DNA of 64,000 nt from Larus michahellis (taxonomy: Eukaryota; Chordata; Aves; Charadriiformes; Laridae), in contig NC_133907.1 in NCBI RefSeq assembly GCF_964199755.1, positions 253,001-317,000 on the forward strand. Direction: 5' to 3'. The stretch's first letter is position 1, and the number at the start of each line of letters is the position of its first letter. Positions 59,445-64,000 of this stretch are shown piece by piece. A program made the position numbers and the translations under genes. Below the pieces are notes generated by a model. That model did not search any database. It worked only from the letters and a program-made list of their open reading frames with translations, and was not told the DNA's origin.

Positions 59445-60242
59445 ATAAGTCCTCAGCTGCTGCCGCATCCCATCTGCCCAGCTCAGAAACTTTCCTTCAC
59501 CCTCCACCCTACCCCAAGCTTTGAAAAAGTAACAGCTGCCTCCTTTAAACCCTTTCTTAACACTCCCCTCTTTCAATGATTTCTGTATAAAATGGAAAAA
59601 CAAAGCCTCAGCACTGGTGTGTGCTGTGACTACGGCCCATGCAATATTACTCAGTTTTCCTAATCTTCCACAGCTTCCCATAAAGATTACAGGGAAGGGG
59701 ATGCCTGTTTTTTCTACACTCGTACAAGCATGGAGCAATGGGTCTTCACTCCTTTGAGCTGCTGGAGCTCTTAAATGGTAACTGCTAGCTGTGCCACTGC
59801 TACTTTAGTCAGTTCTGGTGGTTGCACCACTGGCTGCCTTTCTACAGCCAGCAAGTGCTCTTGTCAGAGCCCAGTGGCACCACACCATTTGCTCCATGAA
59901 CTCCTGTAATCTAAGTCACTGTCACCTCAATATTCAGTTACGTTAACACCTTCTCATGCGTGATTCCGTCTCCAGTTTAACGCCTGGAATAGGCAAACTG
60001 GGCAGACTTCCCCCAGTGGATGAAAAATGTTTGGGTCACTTTTCTTACTGTGTTGCTACAAGTAAAGTCTCTTAGTCCTTCCGCTATGCCGAGAGTGACA
60101 AAGCGTGGCTGGCATGCACCTACTGAGGCAGCCGTCCCTGCACGCTCCCTCCGCACATCCCCCTGCCAACTGCACAGGACAAGCCTGGAGCAAATGCCCG
60201 TCCCCATGGGAAGATGGGAAAAGTCCTTGATTAACAACTTGG

Positions 60243-60352
60243 CCTTTCTCCATAGCAGGGAAACTGAGGCACCCGAGGCAGATGACTGCATCTCAATCAC
60301 AGACGCGAAGAGGGTTTCAGGCAGAGCTGGGTACTGAGTTTTGATCCAAGCT
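60243..60352 (-). mobile_element. MIR-like SINE remnant, reverse orientation
   Basis: AGCAGGGAAACTGAGGCACC, then AATCACAGACGCGAAGAGGG and CAGGCAGAGCTGGGTACTGA with TTTGATCCAAGCT follow the order of the reverse complement of the MIR core: the GGAAACTGAGGC block, the CACACAG block, the GGCAGAGCTGGG block and the GAACCCAGG block. Divergence is high, as expected for an ancient amniote element. Confidence 0.6.
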
Positions 60353-61414
60353 ATTTAGACCACACATCATGTCTGATGGCTAAAATGATGGCATTACTAC
60401 TCTGTTGCAAACTCTGTTTGGCTCTGGAATAGGAGACAACTAAATGGTAGGAAAATGCCTGTTATTAAATGTCCACAGGGAAGCTCGACTGACAAATAAG
60501 AAACAAATTCACCAATATCAGCAAACAGTATGTTGAGCTATAGAAATAAAAATGAAAGAGAAGTAAACAAGTCCGAGTCTCCATAAAGGAACACACTGTT
60601 ACATCAGTAACTGCCCTGGAAACCCTCTCATCTCAGGGCAAGGCAGGCTTTTGGGGCAGGCTTCAGGAAAGTGACAACAGCTAATCTGCAAACAGCCTTG
60701 CTTTCAAGTGTCTTCACTAAGGAAGATATCCCCCAAAATACCTGTATCAATTTAAATTCACCTCACATAACACGGTATTTCATAGAGAGTGCTGAAGTCT
60801 CATTACAGCCCCCATGCAAATAAACCTTCACCAGCTCTGGAGGATTCTGGCACGGTGGGCGCAGGATCAGGTCCATCTCCAGCGCTGCTCGCCCAGGTGT
60901 TGCCTGTTGTGAACTGTGCTCCCTCAGCTCCTCGCTAGCACAGCATCAAAGGGGAAGGAACGCCACTTCCCTAAATGTGACAGACTATTGCTGCAGGCAG
61001 GAGTAACTTGTGCTGTCAGTGTTCAATTAGCACCAAGTTAAACTAAATGTCTTGTGAATATTTCATAACGATCTGCCAGCATCATATCTGAACTCTCTGG
61101 CTTTTACCAAGCCATTTCCCTTCCAAAGTGACATGATGTGGAATTAAAGAGGAATGATGAGCCAATCTTGCTTGTTTGAGTATCTGCTCAAGAATCATGC
61201 TGTATAACAAAAAAGTAGTAATTAAAAAACCAGTACAAAATACTCCAGCAATAACTGCCACCTAAAATTATCCTTTGATAATACACTGTCTCTGAACAAA
61301 CTGAGAGCTTACATAAAGCACAGCTCTTCTTTTTCTGACTGTAAATTTGTTGTAGCTTTCCCCTTTACTGTGTGAGTTACAGGAGCTGATGTAAGCTTTT
61401 ATATTTCCCATCTT

Positions 61415-61446
61415 GGTTTTGTGTTGGTTTTTTGTTTGTTTTTTTC
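61415..61446. repeat. (TTTG)n-like simple repeat
   Basis: T/G-only low-complexity stretch (GGTTTTGTGTTGG, then TTTTTTGTTTG units). A weak CR1-like phrase (GGGTTGGAATAGACCTTAAA) follows at about 61472-61492, too short to call. Confidence 0.75.
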
Positions 61447-64000
61447 CACCAAAAGCACGGGAGTTAAATGGGTTGGAATAGACCTTAAAAGCCAGGGCTA
61501 ACTAACTTGAAATGCCGACTCTGCAGCAAGCACCCGGTGAGCTGCACAAGCGAGCCAGCCCGTGCAACGCCACAGCTCTGAGCGGAGCTCGCTGTGGGAT
61601 CTAGGGCAGAAAAAGAGATGCACTCACAAATGCAAATACCTCGGTGCTTCAAACCGGCCGCTCAGCAGACATGCAAATCTCAGGGTGGAAATCTGTGGGA
61701 TCTGCATCACCTGCCTGGGGGTCCTGGGCAATAAGTCACTGGGGAGGTGGCTTCTGGGCCTCGCAGCAGGAAATCTAGAGTGTCCACTGAGCCCTGGCAG
61801 GGTGGAAAAGAGCTCCACAAAGCAGAGGCAGTAAAATCTCAGGGGTCCCTGTGCTGATTGCTCAGAGACCCTCACCTCCCCGCACGGAGGGAAAGGTGCC
61901 ACTGGGCACCAAGAGTCTCTCCCAGACTTTCTGCTGAGGCTGCCAATAAGGAGATCAGTTGGTTCCAACAGTCATGGACCAAAGCCATCAATTCATATCA
62001 CCTCATCCATCATACACCCAGATGATAAATGATCCTGGGTCTGCACCAGCCCGGGTTGATACTGTGCAAACACAGCCAAATTGCCTAGCTCTGCTTGCCG
62101 AGGAGACAGTCCCCTTGACCGATAAAGGACAGGCTAAACTAGAAACTTCTGCTGGCTTGGCTACTTGGGCTGGGATGAACGTCCCAGTGAAGTGCATTTG
62201 CACACGCAGAACAAGTGCTGAGACAGGTTTTAAAGTTAACTCGGCAGGTAAAGAGCAATAGTCACTCTGAAATAACCACAGGGACTAAACCATTTCACTT
62301 GCGCAATGCTGAGTGGCCCATGGATAGTCTCACCTAGCCACACTGCCTTTAGGTACTGAGTCTCACCGCTACAGATTTTACAGGAAAACAGTTAGCATAT
62401 ATAAGCTATCTGCCCATACAGAAAATAAAAGCTACGCCTCTTGATAATGAAGGCTTAGCAGGAAGAGCCACATGGGAGCTATTCTACAGCACTGAATACG
62501 CACAGTTACATGTTGCTGCAACTGTATTGATATAACAGATAAAACTTTCTCAAATAGACAGGATCTGTGTTTTGCCATTTTAAGAATAGTATTATATAGC
62601 ATAATACATATAAACATACAGCAGCTCCTCACCTCTAGGCTCCCTCCCCCTGGGGCCCCGTCCTTGCCCACTTTGATCACTCACTTTGCCGCTGCAGCCA
62701 CTGAGGAGCATCGCAGCCACACCACCCACGCCGGCAAGCGGGGGCCGCTGCTGACCCCGCAGAGACCGTCCTCGCTCCGTCCACCTCAGCTGGCATGAGC
62801 AGGGGGAGGGACGAGATGCGCAGGCAGCTATGGCCTTCCTCCCCCCGGCCCTGGGGTGGGCACAGTGGGTGCACACCTTGCGGACGCAGTCCCAAGGACG
62901 CGTCCCAGCTCCCACATCGCAACAGCGCAGGGGAAGAAGGTCACGGCAGACCCAGCGCTGCAGTGGGCTTGAGAAACCCCTCAGCTGTGCAAAGGGCCAG
63001 CAAGGGGACATTTCTCAGAATGGGCAAATGAGTTAAGAGCTCAAATCCAAGTAAAATTTGCACTCACTTCTAAGCTGTTTTGAAAAATAAAACATCTCCC
63101 TCTCTTGCTTCAGCCCATTTATTATCAGAAATCTTCCAGTGAAGGGTTCTACAGCAACCAAAAGAGAAAAAATGAATGAATGCCTTATAAAAGGTGAGGG
63201 AGCTGCAGGAAGGAGGGGCAGGGAACTCCAGAGAGATTGGAGGCACCTGGGGAGATAGGAACTAGACCTGCAGGAGAAAGCAAGACATAGCGTTATGCTC
63301 CTCAGGGCCAGAGCACTGCTGTTAAACCCTACACTAATACATGCTAATTAACCCCCCCGCCTTTCCAGATAACGAGGGAGTTGGCTTCACTGGAGAGGGG
63401 GATTGGCAGGAAGCCCTGTTCTTTTCTTTCCGCTCGCACCTGAGGATCGGCGAGTTGGCTGTGGGGTTAGAGCCCAGCACAGGATGTTTAAAGGCTTCCG
63501 TAATTTGTTTAACAGACCTGAAGACCTACTAGCATTTAACTGCTACAGATATAGATGTAATACAAACAGCAAACCAAACCCAAGCATAGCTGGCCTGGAA
63601 TATTAATACATCCCTCCAAGGGCAATGGAAACAGGGAAGCGCCCGTGGATCGCATACACGGGGGAATTTGGCCGTGGGCAGGCAGCCTCATTAACAGCAT
63701 AACGCCCTGACCATTCTGAGTTACAAATACTGACATTTACTCTCCCCAAATGGCTGAACTAATTTACTGATAGTGGTGGTGGCATCCTTCCAGCAGACGG
63801 GACTGGTATGTTTTGTACATGGACCTGTTGGGGTTTTTGACACAGTCACTTGTCTGAGTGCCAGCATCTGAAAAACAACTCAGGAGGCCTTTTATGGCTC
63901 CAAACTTCAGGCTTTTGTGACCCTTTCCATTTTTTCTGTTAGACAATCACAAAGAAAGGGAGGACTAGTGAAGTCGGGGCAGATAAGTCGTGGAATACAT

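Larger units (their letters stand above)
59445..64000. other. Upstream flank to the right edge
   Basis: Unique sequence with a MIR-like remnant (60243-60352), a TTTG-type simple repeat (about 61415-61446), and a GC-rich patch (about 62640-63000). Open frames here are short and unlike any family I know. The last kilobase shows nothing recognisable. Confidence 0.5.

Noticed and set aside
59575..59610. CTGTATAAAATGGAAAAACA as a MIR tail
   Set aside because: Only a short phrase matches, and the preceding core of the SINE is absent.
61472..61500. GGGTTGGAATAGACCTTAAA as a CR1 3' end
   Set aside because: About 20 bases of similarity with no flanking CR1 sequence or terminal octamers. It may be a decayed scrap but cannot be supported.

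Overview
This window is vertebrate nuclear DNA, almost certainly from a bird. The evidence is split coding exons with GT-AG introns, two dense CpG islands in a background of moderate GC, several truncated CR1 LINE pieces (the characteristic avian retroposon) and a few old MIR/CORE-SINE-like remnants. It contains no prokaryotic-style operon, no CRISPR array and no recognisable tRNA or rRNA gene.

One protein-coding gene is recognisable with confidence: PMEPA1 (TMEPAI, prostate transmembrane protein androgen-induced 1), on the minus strand. Four coding exons can be placed to the base. Exon 1 is 44802-44904 (34 codons plus one base), exon 2 is 6822-6976, exon 3 is 581-634, and exon 4 is 1-492 and runs off the left edge. 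Phases agree at every junction and give 268 residues. About 18-20 C-terminal residues and the 3' UTR lie left of base 1. Intron 1 is about 37.8 kb, intron 2 about 6.2 kb and intron 3 only 88 bp. The encoded protein has a short cysteine-containing N-terminus, one transmembrane helix, and a cytoplasmic tail with two PPxY motifs (NEDD4-family ligase binding) and a PPNR Smad-interaction motif. This is the layout of the known negative-feedback regulator of TGF-beta/Smad signalling.

Layout from left to right: PMEPA1 exons 4, 3 and 2 with introns 3 and 2 (1-6976); the long intron 1 (6977-44801), holding mostly unique sequence, a few repeats and Smad-type motifs; exon 1 inside a CpG-island promoter (about 44230-45840); then the upstream flank to 64000. 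The flank has a second CpG island (about 49340-50430), an LTR-like dispersed repeat (about 51076-51650), and otherwise unique, non-coding-looking DNA.

The observations most worth following are these. (1) Two diverged copies of a ~47-bp module lie 244 bp apart in intron 1 (21705-21751 and 21949-21996), each starting with the perfect palindromic Smad-binding element GTCTAGAC, in a gene known to be a direct Smad target. (2) A near-perfect 79-nt hairpin lies at 59366-59444. (3) The second CpG island carries a strong minus-strand splice donor at 49602/49601, a candidate alternative first exon of PMEPA1 or start of a non-coding RNA. (4) An in-frame 18-bp minisatellite lies at 30880-31005. I found no evidence for a wholly new multi-gene system.
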